Position numbers and translations under genes: made by a program. 64,000 bases of DNA from contig NZ_CAJRAU010000004.1 of the NCBI RefSeq assembly GCF_907165045.1, positions 62,001-126,000 of the forward strand, given 5' to 3'. Below are positions 10,104 to 19,300 of this stretch, piece by piece (position 1 is the first letter of the stretch; each line of letters starts with the position of its first letter). Source of the DNA: Dyadobacter linearis. Its GTDB lineage: Bacteria; Bacteroidota; Bacteroidia; Cytophagales; Spirosomataceae. The notes under the pieces were generated by a model, which saw nothing but the letters and a program-made list of their open reading frames with translations, was not told where the DNA came from and did no database searches.

Positions 10104-11384
10104 TTAAGGGAATTCTTTTACAATAAGATGCTCAAATAAATGCGCCTGAGTGCCCAGAAGCCGCGCTTTTGGGCCTAGCTTAGATATATGTGTCGTCAGT
10201 GAATTCTTAAAATCAGACAGACAATATTTGTTGATCGCCTGCTCAATAGGGTTTGAAATAAATGGCCCGGCCTCGGCAAGCAACCCTCCAACTATAATGA
10301 CTTCGGGATTAAAAAGATGCACCGCCGTCGCCAGTCCCTTACCGAGCTCGGTACCAACTGTGCTCAGCAGGTCTATTGAAAATTCGTCACCTGCATGTAC
10401 TGCTTCGATAATGTGTGAAGTTTCCAGCAGGTCAAGATCATTATTAACGATCTGGGTCAGAATAGTGGCCCTACCTGCCGCAATTCCTTCTTTCGCCTGA
10501 CGGATGAGTGCCATCGCAGATGTGATCGTATCGAGGCAGCCGATCTTGCCGCAGTGGCAAAGCATACCGTCCGGTTTCACCTGAATATGCCCCAGTTCAC
10601 CCGCAAAGCCCGAAGCGCCATTGAAAACTTCTCCATTTATAATAATCCCGAGACCTACGCCCCAGTCTATATTGATGGTCAGCACCTGTGATTTCTGGAC
10701 AGCCAGACCAAACCGGTGCTCGCCGATCGTGGTAGCTTTGGTATCATTAAAAAGGCAGATCGGCAGGCGGAAATGATTTCTCAGGTGCGTTACCAGCGGA
10801 ACGCCAGGCGGTGTCAGGTTCAGGTAAGTCAGGTTAATTCCCTGTGAAGAATTGATAAGTCCCGGCATCGAAACGCCTATGCCCCAAAGTTTGCTGGTAT
10901 TAATATCATTGGAAGCCAAAAAATCATCGGCGAATTCAAAAAGGCTTTGCATAAAAGTAGCCGAATCGTCGAGGCGGATATCTATTTTTTTTCTGACTAT
11001 CAGCTGGTTATGCAGGTCAAAAACCACCAATTGCGTATCATGTCTGTTGATGTCCATGATCAGCGTCAGATACTTTTTCGCATTCAGTCCGTAAAGTACC
11101 GGCGGGCGGCCTGCTCTGGCGGGACCCGTGCCAGTTTCTGTAATCCATCCTTCGCGGATCAGGTCATTGACTATGCCGGTGGCAGACGGAATACTGGCGT
11201 GAAAAAGCCGCGCCATTTTGTTGATAGAAGTGTCACCGTTTTGATACAAATGGAGCAACAGGTTGCTCTTTACACGGTTTTTTCGAATATCAATAACCGA
11301 ATTCGGTTCTTCGGCAACTAGGTCCATTGGGATCAAAACTCTTTTTTGAGGTGTATTTTTAAGATTCTTTACTAGAAAGGCCAA
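10104..11384 (-). CDS. ROK-family transcriptional regulator (NagC/XylR-like)
   Basis: This 426-residue protein joins an N-terminal winged helix-turn-helix (about 35-100, NRVKSNLLLHLYQNGDTSINKMARLFHASIPS...) to a ROK sugar-kinase-like domain. The ROK zinc motif is intact (GHIQV...CHCGKIGCL), as are the phosphate-binding loop IGVSMPGL and VGLGIIING. Proteins of this build are sugar- or amino-sugar-responsive repressors. No sugar-utilisation operon lies next to it, so its targets are probably elsewhere. It converges on waaA with only a 19-bp gap. Confidence 0.9.
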   Translation of the reverse strand: MAFLVKNLKNTPQKRVLIPMDLVAEEPNSVIDIRKNRVKSNLLLHLYQNGDTSINKMARLFHASIPSATGIVNDLIREGWITETGTGPARAGRPPVLYGLNAKKYLTLIMDINRHDTQLVVFDLHNQLIVRKKIDIRLDDSATFMQSLFEFADDFLASNDINTSKLWGIGVSMPGLINSSQGINLTYLNLTPPGVPLVTHLRNHFRLPICLFNDTKATTIGEHRFGLAVQKSQVLTINIDWGVGLGIIINGEVFNGASGFAGELGHIQVKPDGMLCHCGKIGCLDTITSAMALIRQAKEGIAAGRATILTQIVNNDLDLLETSHIIEAVHAGDEFSIDLLSTVGTELGKGLATAVHLFNPEVIIVGGLLAEAGPFISNPIEQAINKYCLSDFKNSLTTHISKLGPKARLLGTQAHLFEHLIVKEFP

Positions 11385-11662
11385 CTAATGTATGAAAAAA
11401 GACACGAACACTTCATTTTTTTAAAAAATATTATTTAATGAAATGAACCTTCCGACCATACCAGAAGCATCGTTTTTGAGTTACGTAAAGTTGGCGTATT
11501 TGTACTAGGCGTGCGGGCTTGGCAAATTTGATGAGTAAAGCACCTAGCCGGTCAAAAACTACTGGACTTGAAGTGACTCAAATGCCTTCAACGGGAACAA
11601 TTTTGATGGAATTTTGAGAATCTCCTTTTAATTTTCTGTACTTAGACAAAAAATATTCACGA

Positions 11663-12598
11663 ATGGGTTTGAACAAAGGCTTGGTGCTGCGCTCGACCGG
11701 TTCATGGTACGAGGTACGTGACGATACGGACGGCCATATCTGGCAATGCAGACTAAAAGGAAAATTTAAGACGCTGGGATTAAAAGTTACCAATCCCATT
11801 GCAGTTGGCGATTTTGTTAAATTTGAAATAGAAGATGAGGGCGAGAATTTCGGGATTATACACGAAATCATGCCAAGGGAGAATTACGTGATCCGCCGAT
11901 CGGTACACAAAACCGCCCACGCGCATTTGCTCGCGGCCAATGTGGACCAGGCGATACTGATCGCAACGCTGGTGTTTCCAAGAACTTCACTCGGTTTTAT
12001 CGACCGTTTTCTGGTCGCGATTGAATCTTTCCGCATTCCGGGCGTACTCGTTTTTAACAAGCAGGACCTGCTCAATGACGAAATGAAGGAGTTTCAGTCG
12101 GAGTTAATGGAGCTGTATGAGAGTCTGGGATACCGGTGTTTGGCTGTTACTGCGCTAGCTGAAATTGGCCTGGAAAATTTTGCTGAATTATTAAATGGCA
12201 AGGTTTCGCTGCTTTCTGGTCACTCGGGCGTGGGTAAGTCGACGCTGGTTAATGCAATTGCGCCGGGACTTTCTATTAAAACACAGGAAGTTTCCACATT
12301 TGCAAACAAGGGTGTGCATACCACCACTTTTGCGGAAATGTTTGAACTCAATCAAGGGACCTTTATTATTGATTCTCCCGGGATTAAAGAACTGGGCCTT
12401 GCAGATACCAAGCCCGAGGAAATCAGCCACTACTTTCCGGAAATGCGCGACTTATTAAATCAATGTCGCTTTAATAACTGTCAGCATATTAACGAGCCGG
12501 GTTGCGCGGTGAAGACTGCTGTGACCGAGGGTACCATTGCATTCAGCCGTTACGAGAGTTATTTGAGTATGGTTGGGGGAGGAGATAACAGGAAGTGA
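11663..12598 (+). CDS. rsgA: Ribosome small-subunit-dependent GTPase A
   Basis: RsgA is a circularly permuted GTPase that acts late in 30S ribosome maturation. The 311-residue protein has an N-terminal OB fold (about 1-75), then the G motifs in permuted order: NKQD at 132-135, the P-loop GHSGVGKST at 186-194 and DSPG at 237-240. A C-terminal zinc site follows, made of Cys268, Cys273, His275 and Cys281. Length is normal. It is 47 bp upstream of mce in the same direction, possibly co-transcribed. The 278 bp before it contain no convincing gene. Confidence 0.97.
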   Translation: MGLNKGLVLRSTGSWYEVRDDTDGHIWQCRLKGKFKTLGLKVTNPIAVGDFVKFEIEDEGENFGIIHEIMPRENYVIRRSVHKTAHAHLLAANVDQAILIATLVFPRTSLGFIDRFLVAIESFRIPGVLVFNKQDLLNDEMKEFQSELMELYESLGYRCLAVTALAEIGLENFAELLNGKVSLLSGHSGVGKSTLVNAIAPGLSIKTQEVSTFANKGVHTTTFAEMFELNQGTFIIDSPGIKELGLADTKPEEISHYFPEMRDLLNQCRFNNCQHINEPGCAVKTAVTEGTIAFSRYESYLSMVGGGDNRK

Positions 12599-12645
12599 GT
12601 TTTGTAAGTTCATGAGTTTAGAGTTTAAAGTTTTTTTGGTTTTGT

Positions 12646-13047
12646 ATGAAAAACGTGGAGCATATTGGGATTGCGGTAAAGGAGCTGGCGGCGGCTGAAA
12701 AGTTGTTTTCCACCTTGTTCAATGCGGCGCCCTATAAGCGTGAAACAGTGGAATCGGAACACGTCTCTACTTCATTTTTTCAGATTAATCAAACCAAAAT
12801 AGAACTCCTGGAAGCGACCAATGAGGAAAGTGCTATTGCTAAATTCATTGAAAAAAAAGGAGAAGGTTTTCATCATATCGCATTCGAGGTAGGGGATATT
12901 CACTCGGAAATGCAGCGGCTTCAAGATGAAGGGTTTACACTTCTAAACGCCGAGCCCAAAATCGGTGCAGACAACAAGCTTGTCTGCTTTCTCCATCCTA
13001 AGGGTACGAGCGGGATTTTGGTTGAATTGTGTCAGGAGATTAGATAA
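12646..13047 (+). CDS. mce: Methylmalonyl-CoA epimerase
   Basis: The enzyme interconverts (R)- and (S)-methylmalonyl-CoA in propionate metabolism. This 133-residue vicinal-oxygen-chelate protein shows the metal-ligand pattern of the family: HIGIAV at the N-terminus, GFHHIAFEV in the middle and GILVELCQ at the C-terminus. Length is typical. It follows rsgA. The last 31 bases of the gene recur in degenerate form about 800 bp downstream, beyond the tandem repeat array. Confidence 0.95.
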   Translation: MKNVEHIGIAVKELAAAEKLFSTLFNAAPYKRETVESEHVSTSFFQINQTKIELLEATNEESAIAKFIEKKGEGFHHIAFEVGDIHSEMQRLQDEGFTLLNAEPKIGADNKLVCFLHPKGTSGILVELCQEIR

Positions 13048-13066
13048 CCGTTTGATCTGTTTCCAG

Positions 13067-13150
13067 GTAGCTCCGCAGGAGCTCTTAAAAAAAAGGGGAA
13101 ATCGATTTCTAGAAACAGGCTGCCCCTCTGGGGCATTTTTTTGTGCGAAC
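13067..13150. repeat. Divergent palindromic leader of the tandem array
   Basis: It contains the hairpin AGCTCCGCAGGAGCT preceded by CTGTTTCCAGGT, then TTTCTAGAAACAG and GCCCCTCTGGGGC. These are the same building blocks as the array units (a CTCC/GGAG hairpin next to a CTGTTTCTAG core) but in other orders and orientations. I read it as decayed or ancestral copies of the repeat family. Confidence 0.7.
13120..13142 (+). terminator. Intrinsic terminator downstream of mce
   Basis: A TGCCCC-TCT-GGGGCA stem-loop is followed by eight T residues, oriented for transcription leaving rsgA-mce. It is embedded in the leader of the repeat region. Confidence 0.75.
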
Positions 13151-13806
13151 AGCTCCGGCAGGAGCTACCTGTTTCTAGCAGACCAATTGTTATGACTATC
13201 GCGGCTCCGGCAGGAACCTCCTGTATCTAGAAACCATTTGTTATAACCATCGCATCTCCGGCAGGAGCCTCCTGTTTCTAGCAGACCAATTGTTATGACT
13301 ATCGCGGCTCCGGCAGGAGCCTCCTGTTTCTAGAAACCGATTGTTATGACTATCGCGGCTCCGGCAGGAGCCTCCTGTATCTAGAAACCATTTGTTATAA
13401 TCATCGCGGCTCCGGCAGGAGCCTCCTGTTTCTAGAAACCCAATTGTTATGACTATCGCGGCTCCGGCAGGAGCCTCCTGTTTCTAGAAACCCGATTGTT
13501 ATGACTATCACGGCTCCGGCAGGAACCTCCTGTTTCTAGAAACCCGATTGTTATGACTATCGCGGCTCCGGCAGGAGCCTCCTGTTTCTAGAAACCCAAT
13601 TGTTATGACTATCGCGGCTCCGGCAGGAGCCTCCTGTTTCTAGAAACCCGATTGTTATGACTATCGCGGCTCCGGCAGGAGCCTCCTGTTTCTAGAAACT
13701 CGATTGTTATGACTATCGCGGCTCCGGCAGGAGCCTCCTGTTTCTAGAAACCATTTGTTATAACCATCGGGGCTCCGGCAGGAGCCTCCTGTTTCTAGAA
13801 ACCCAT
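13151..13806. repeat. Tandem array of 13 palindromic units, 51-52 bp each
   Basis: Thirteen head-to-tail units are spaced 51 or 52 bp apart. Each unit has a hairpin GGCTCCGGCAGGAGCC, then TCCT, then the perfect palindrome GTTTCTAGAAAC, then a linker of about 20 bases. Linkers come in a few recurring versions (CCGATTGTTATGACTATCGC, CCAATTG..., or CATTTGTTATAACCATCGC in units 2, 5 and 12). The first and third units replace the second palindrome arm with TTTCTAGCAGA. With the leader this fills most of the 847-bp gap between mce and tamL; no gene is present in it. Apparent reading frames across it are just translations of the repeat. Confidence 0.95.
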
Positions 13807-13866
13807 TCAGGGATTTTGGTAGAGCCGTGTCAGGATATTGCCTCGTCTTCTTTAGACTGCCTTTAA
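13807..13866 (+). pseudogene. Degenerate duplicate of the mce 3' end
   Basis: Right after the last array unit, 13810-13840 matches the mce 3' end (13012-13042) at about 25 of 31 positions by eye. Read in the mce frame it gives SGILVEPCQDIASSSLDCL and a stop at 13864-13866, compared with SGILVELCQEIR and stop in mce. It has no start codon or upstream coding sequence. It looks like a remnant of the gene tail left on the far side of the inserted or expanded array. Confidence 0.7.
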
Positions 13867-13894
13867 TCCACAAAAATGCAGCCTAAGAGCATAT

Positions 13895-16345
13895 TTAAAA
13901 TGGCAAACCAACTGCGATATTCAATATCAAATTCTCCCGCCGCCAGGCTTTGCTTCGGAAATTGATTTCATTGAATACCCACGGACTTTTACTTAAATAG
14001 GGGCCGTCAGGATTTTCAACATTTTTATATTGCGTATACCAGGGTTTTCTGAATGGGGTTGCCACATCGAGTCTGAAAACGAGAAACGAGAAATCAAGTC
14101 GCAAGCCAATCCCGCCTCCGACAGCAACTTGTTTCATGAAATCCTTGCTGATCAATGCTCTGGAATCGGATACAATTCGTGCTGTATCGCCAAAGGACCA
14201 GATATTTCCAGCATCCATGAAAACAGCCCCATTGATGATATTTGTGAATTTGATCCTGAATTCTGTATTGAATTCCAGCCGGATGTCAGCGAATTGCTGA
14301 TAACCCAAAAGGGCGAAGCTGGCTGTGTCAGGCTCTACTGCGCCGGGTCCAAGTGACCGCGCGCGAAACGCCCTGATGCCTGTACTACCGCCACCGAAGT
14401 ACTGTTTGAACTGCGGAGTCGGCATCGTTCTCGAATTACCATAAGGCTTTATCATTCCGACCAGCAAGCGGTTGGCCCATTTAATAGAGGGCGTGAGTGT
14501 GCGGTAATACCGGATATCTCCATCTACTTTCACATATTGAAAAACAGGGACTTTCAGGAATTCCTTAGGTAATGTATCGTCGGGTGGCAGGGGTCTTTTT
14601 GCAAACAAACTTAGCAGGTTACCGCCGTAATCAAGACCCCCGGTTAATGCAAACTGGTTTTTACTGAATGGTCGAGGAGTAGGGCGGTAGGAAATGGAAT
14701 AATTAGATCCTGCTATAAAGTACTTTGCGTCGATGATTTTGTAGATTCTGTCAATATCAAGTGGATTCGTACTAGGATTAAATATAATCTTGTCCAGATT
14801 TTCAGTATTGATGCCCCCAGTTTGTACATAGTTAATCGAAAACGGAGTGAGCGTATGCACTACTTCTGATTTTTTACTCCAAACATAAGACCAATCGGCC
14901 CTGATGGAAGTTGTAGTGTAAAGCCCTCGCTGAACCCGGTTTTCGTAGTTGAGCGACAAGATGGTTTTAGGAAGCGCCTGGCTTTTCTCTGGTCGGATCC
15001 TGGAAAATGGGATGATAAACCGAGGGAAAGACAAATCTGCTCTGGCACCATATCTGATATACTCATTTCCAATTTTCCTGAAATCCGAAGTTGCTTCAGC
15101 CCGGTTGCCTCCGAGCTGCACGTCAAATCCAAAATAAGCATTGACCGACAACATCTCGGCCCCCTTAAATGTATTCCGGTTCCGCCAGGTTACATCCAGC
15201 TGCGAACCACCCAGGTTATTGGATTTGGTACTTGCGCTGAGCGTCGTTTGAAGTGACTTTTTCTTCATCGGCGCCAGATCGTAATATACATCCAGCAATG
15301 CAGAGTCCGAGCGGGGAACGAGGTCGAAACGATTTTTTACAAAACGGAAATTTTGAAGGTTAACAAGCCGCGAAAGCGACACTTCGTGCATGGTGTTCGT
15401 GTACATATTCCCACGGCGGAAACCAATTGCGTCGTAGAAAATCCGTCTCTTATAGAGCTTTCCCGGGTCGGTTACCTGAATCCCCCGGCGCAACCGGCCG
15501 CGGGAAGTGACTACCGTATCGGCACTCTGGTTTTCCTCTGTTCCGGTGTTGACAAAAATGTTGTTGATGAAATACTGTTTCAGCGAAGTTTGCGCGGTTT
15601 CTTTTTTTACTTCCAAAAATACATTAACCTGCTGCGGCCCCAACGTGGAATCTGCTCTTCCAATCGTCGAGTCAATTTTTACGATCAGATAGTCGGGGTT
15701 AAAAAAGTAATATCCTTTGCCTTTCAATTCCTGATCGATCCGCGTTCTTTCCGTAGTAACTACATCCAGGCGGATCGGGTCACCTTTGCGGAAAACGGTT
15801 TTTTCCTTCGCTTTTACAAGATCTCTGTTAAACAAAGAGCTGTCCGGCACCATATAACTAATTTCATTGATCACATAGCGCGGCATTACGTAGGCATCAA
15901 ATTCCATGGTCGCGGTGCGGCGCTTTTGTTTTTTGCTATTTACAATCTTACCCTGCACAGACGAGCGATAATAGCCCTCATTGTCCAAAAACGAAACCAT
16001 ATTAGCCGCATTGATATCCGCCACACGCTCCGTAGCGAAGCGCGGTTCTTCCCCCAGTTTATCACGAAACCAGCTGCGTAATCCGCCTTCATCCTTAGGT
16101 TCGCCGATCCAGTAGTAAAACCAAACTTTCCATGCAAATCCAAAAAGCGTGGCGTTTGGTGGCGGCTTCACTAATCCTTCGAGCTGATCTGCTACTCCCG
16201 ATACATTGGGTTTGGAAATAGTATCCGGCTGTACATTCACCTTGCTTCCTACATACAAACTTTGTCCGGCAGGGACATACTTATTCACCGAGCATCCGCC
16301 TAGAAATAAACACGTTACCAGTATGACAAATAAACTATTCTTCAT
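13895..16345 (-). CDS. tamL: BamA/TamA-family outer-membrane lipoprotein (TamL-like)
   Basis: I choose the Met at 16345, giving 816 residues, because MKNSLFVILVTCLFLGGC is a lipoprotein signal with the lipidated Cys in LGGC; the next upstream Met only adds seven residues. POTRA-like domains fill the N-terminal third, and an Omp85 16-strand barrel the C-terminal half (GGSTGIRAFRARSLGPG, VGGGIGLRLDFSFLVFRLDVATPFRKP, ending in VGLPF). Lipid-anchored TamA relatives called TamL replace TamA in Bacteroidota. Its start overlaps the end of tamB by 11 bp, consistent with one translocation-and-assembly module delivering proteins or lipids to the outer membrane. Confidence 0.9.
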   Translation of the reverse strand: MKNSLFVILVTCLFLGGCSVNKYVPAGQSLYVGSKVNVQPDTISKPNVSGVADQLEGLVKPPPNATLFGFAWKVWFYYWIGEPKDEGGLRSWFRDKLGEEPRFATERVADINAANMVSFLDNEGYYRSSVQGKIVNSKKQKRRTATMEFDAYVMPRYVINEISYMVPDSSLFNRDLVKAKEKTVFRKGDPIRLDVVTTERTRIDQELKGKGYYFFNPDYLIVKIDSTIGRADSTLGPQQVNVFLEVKKETAQTSLKQYFINNIFVNTGTEENQSADTVVTSRGRLRRGIQVTDPGKLYKRRIFYDAIGFRRGNMYTNTMHEVSLSRLVNLQNFRFVKNRFDLVPRSDSALLDVYYDLAPMKKKSLQTTLSASTKSNNLGGSQLDVTWRNRNTFKGAEMLSVNAYFGFDVQLGGNRAEATSDFRKIGNEYIRYGARADLSFPRFIIPFSRIRPEKSQALPKTILSLNYENRVQRGLYTTTSIRADWSYVWSKKSEVVHTLTPFSINYVQTGGINTENLDKIIFNPSTNPLDIDRIYKIIDAKYFIAGSNYSISYRPTPRPFSKNQFALTGGLDYGGNLLSLFAKRPLPPDDTLPKEFLKVPVFQYVKVDGDIRYYRTLTPSIKWANRLLVGMIKPYGNSRTMPTPQFKQYFGGGSTGIRAFRARSLGPGAVEPDTASFALLGYQQFADIRLEFNTEFRIKFTNIINGAVFMDAGNIWSFGDTARIVSDSRALISKDFMKQVAVGGGIGLRLDFSFLVFRLDVATPFRKPWYTQYKNVENPDGPYLSKSPWVFNEINFRSKAWRRENLILNIAVGLPF

Positions 16346-19300
16346 TTCGCTTGTTAAAAAATTCACGGAACAGATCGTAATCGGCAGTTATGATGAAACT
16401 AACGCCGGTTTCTATAATAAAACCTTCCAGGATTGACTGATATTGATTTTTACGATAGCCCCTGAAAAGATACCTGCCATCCTTAGTGATTGAATAGTCA
16501 AGTGCGATGTTGTCAAAAACTTCCGACGAGCTCGCGGAGTTGCTTTGGCTTTCCAGCTCGAAGTTTTTACCCACTGAAACTTTCAAACGATCGTTCAGAA
16601 AAGCTTTGCTCAATCCAAGATTCAGGTCTGTGCGCGCACCGGTGGTCTGGTCTGCGGTAGAATTTACGCCAATGTCCAGATCCACGCCCTTGATCAGATC
16701 GGAAGCCAGGTTATTCAGCTGGTCACTCAGCAGCTGGCTCACGCTTTGGCGGGCTACCGCTTCTGCGCTGGAACCGAGGTTGAAGCCGGGTGAAGATTGG
16801 TCTGTAATGAATTTATTAGTGATCAACAAAGCAAATGCCTGTTTGTTCATTTCCGACGGGTTATTCTGCATATCCGCCCAGAAGGTCTGGTTGGAAATGT
16901 CACTCCTGATCTGTTCGTCGATCTGTGTTTTGGGGAGAACGATATTGAAGGTGATATTCGGAGTGGTCAGGTTTCCGGTAATGACAATTTGAACTTCAAT
17001 AGGAATTTTGCCCGCTCCCTGAAATTTGGAAGAAATAGACCCCGGGTCGACCATTACCGGGTAAGCTGCTGTAATATTCAAATCCGCTTTCATCGGGTCG
17101 CCGGTCCAGAGCAGTGTACTTCCTTCCTTAATCTCAAACTGCCTTTTCAGGATTTGCAGCGTCAGGTCGTAAGAACCTTCTGTCAGATCGTAGGATCCTA
17201 AAAGGAATAGCTGACCGTTTGGAGCAATACCGGTATTGAGCTGCGCATTTCCTTTCAGTCTGATATTGTCGCCATTCAATTCATCGATCACCACCTTAAA
17301 CTCCGACTTATCATCCACCGTTACATCCAGTGAAATCTGGGAGGCGAAATCGACAACTATATTTTCTGTTTTCTCAACCGAATCGGCCAAAGCGACCTGT
17401 GTAGAGTCGCTCATATCCACGAATTCTATCACCCCTTTTGTGGCGTCGCCAGCTTCGGTCGCATCGTTGGGCATTACAAAAGTGATATTGCTACCCGGGT
17501 CGACTTTAACACTTCCGTCGATCACAGACTTGCTACCCACACCTTTTACAGTCAGGTTAGCATCGATATTTGCTTTGCCGAAAAACAGTTCGTTTTCCTT
17601 TTGCGTCGAGTTCAGTACATTGAAGTTCTTACCCTGAATTGTCAGATCATAACCCACATTCGGGATATTCGCAATATTCACATTTCCATTGATCTTCATC
17701 TGCTGATTCACTGAATCGGCGATCGTGAAATTATTGAAATTGATCGTCTGACCGTTGAACTGGATTTTCTGATTTGCAAGAGAGTACCGTGATCCGAGTT
17801 GAGTCGCATTGAAAGCGACGTTGTCAAAATTCACCGCTCCATTCAGGCGCGGGCTGTCGGTAGCACCGGTAATCGAAATATCGCCGGTCAGATTTCCTTC
17901 CGCCCTTTTCAACTCACCGAAACTAAATGCTTCGATCGTCTGCGCACTCAGCTTTTTAAGTGCCATTTTGAAATCCATCGGAGATTCCGATTTCAGGTTG
18001 TAGCTCCCGTCGATCGCAATATCGTTCTGGGCGCTCACCAGTGACATCGCAACTTTGATCAGGTCTTCGGTTTCGTTGGTAGATTTCAGAGACAGATTGC
18101 CCACTGGAATTTTAGTAACCGCCAAACTATCGATCGTCAGGTCGCCCGTGTACACCGGCGCCGTCATGTAGTTGCTCAAAAGTACTTTTCCATTCAATAT
18201 CCCCGTCGCCATCGTAGAGTCGCGGGTAGCGATCTCGATCAGTTCGCCGATTGAAATATTGGACATTGCAATATCAAGCGGACTATTCGGCTCCGGTGTA
18301 GTGGAGTTGATCACCAGGGACTGCTCGCCATTTTTGATCAGGAAATCCTTTACATAAACACTATCCGTAGCATATTGAATATAGCCCGAAGTGTCAGTCG
18401 CCCATTCGCTGTAATTCAAAAGCAGGTTTTCTCTCAGGTTGAGGCGGTACCGGTTATCGGCGATCATCAGATCACCTTTAACCATATGCTGCTCGGTATT
18501 CACCGAATCGCGTACGATGAAGTCAAACTTGACATCATTATTCACAATCTTGCTGGCCAGCGAAGCTTTTTGTATCCTGAAACTGCCGGTATTGACAGAA
18601 CCCACATTCGCATTCAGCGCCGCATTTTCTTCCACCGTACTCAGGTCAACCGACACGCGCTCGATCCGGATACTGTCGTAATCCACCATTGGAATACTCA
18701 GCCTCGCCACAATCGAAGAATCTTTCTGGTTGTCCATTTCAGCATGGAACTGTATCGGGTTCATTTCGCGAAGCTGCGGAACGAACATCGTGATGATCGG
18801 GTGGTTGGAAACCGTCGCGTCCATCGTGAAGTTGACGGGCTTGGTCACTTCCGTATATGTTAGTTCAGGTGCTTTGAAATGCTTTCCTACCTCCGTCAGC
18901 AATGCATCGCCCAGCTCGGTGTAAGAATAATCGCCTTCCATTTTTACCTTCAAAAACGGCGAATCTATGTTAGCCTGCCGCTTACCGCTCGAATCCGTCA
19001 GCGCCATATTGATATTCTCGATAGTAGTCGGCCGGCGGTGGTGGGTAAGTACCAGATCATTGATATTAACCGTTCCAAGTGGATTTTCGGGATTTGTTGA
19101 CGGCATATCTACCTTGATATCTCCTTTGATCTGCAAAGAATCCGCATACAGATTCAATGCGGTCAGGTCGAGGTGATCGATGGAAACGTCGGCTTTTACC
19201 GTAGGATATTCTTTGGAAAGATCGGCCTGGGCAGTGAGATTTACGTCAATATTGCGGTCCTGCATATCGGCAGTTACATTCGCCAGTCCGTGGTCAACAT

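Noticed and set aside
11578..11871. Minus-strand 97-codon frame over the rsgA start
   Set aside because: It overlaps the OB-fold coding part of rsgA and shows no conserved feature.
13151..13806. CRISPR array
   Set aside because: The period is regular and the repeat is palindromic, but the linkers are nearly identical to each other instead of unique spacers, and no cas gene is present.
13661..13873. Open frame on the minus strand across the repeat array
   Set aside because: Its protein is only the repeated translation of the array units (FLETGGSCRS motif), with no start context or conserved domain.
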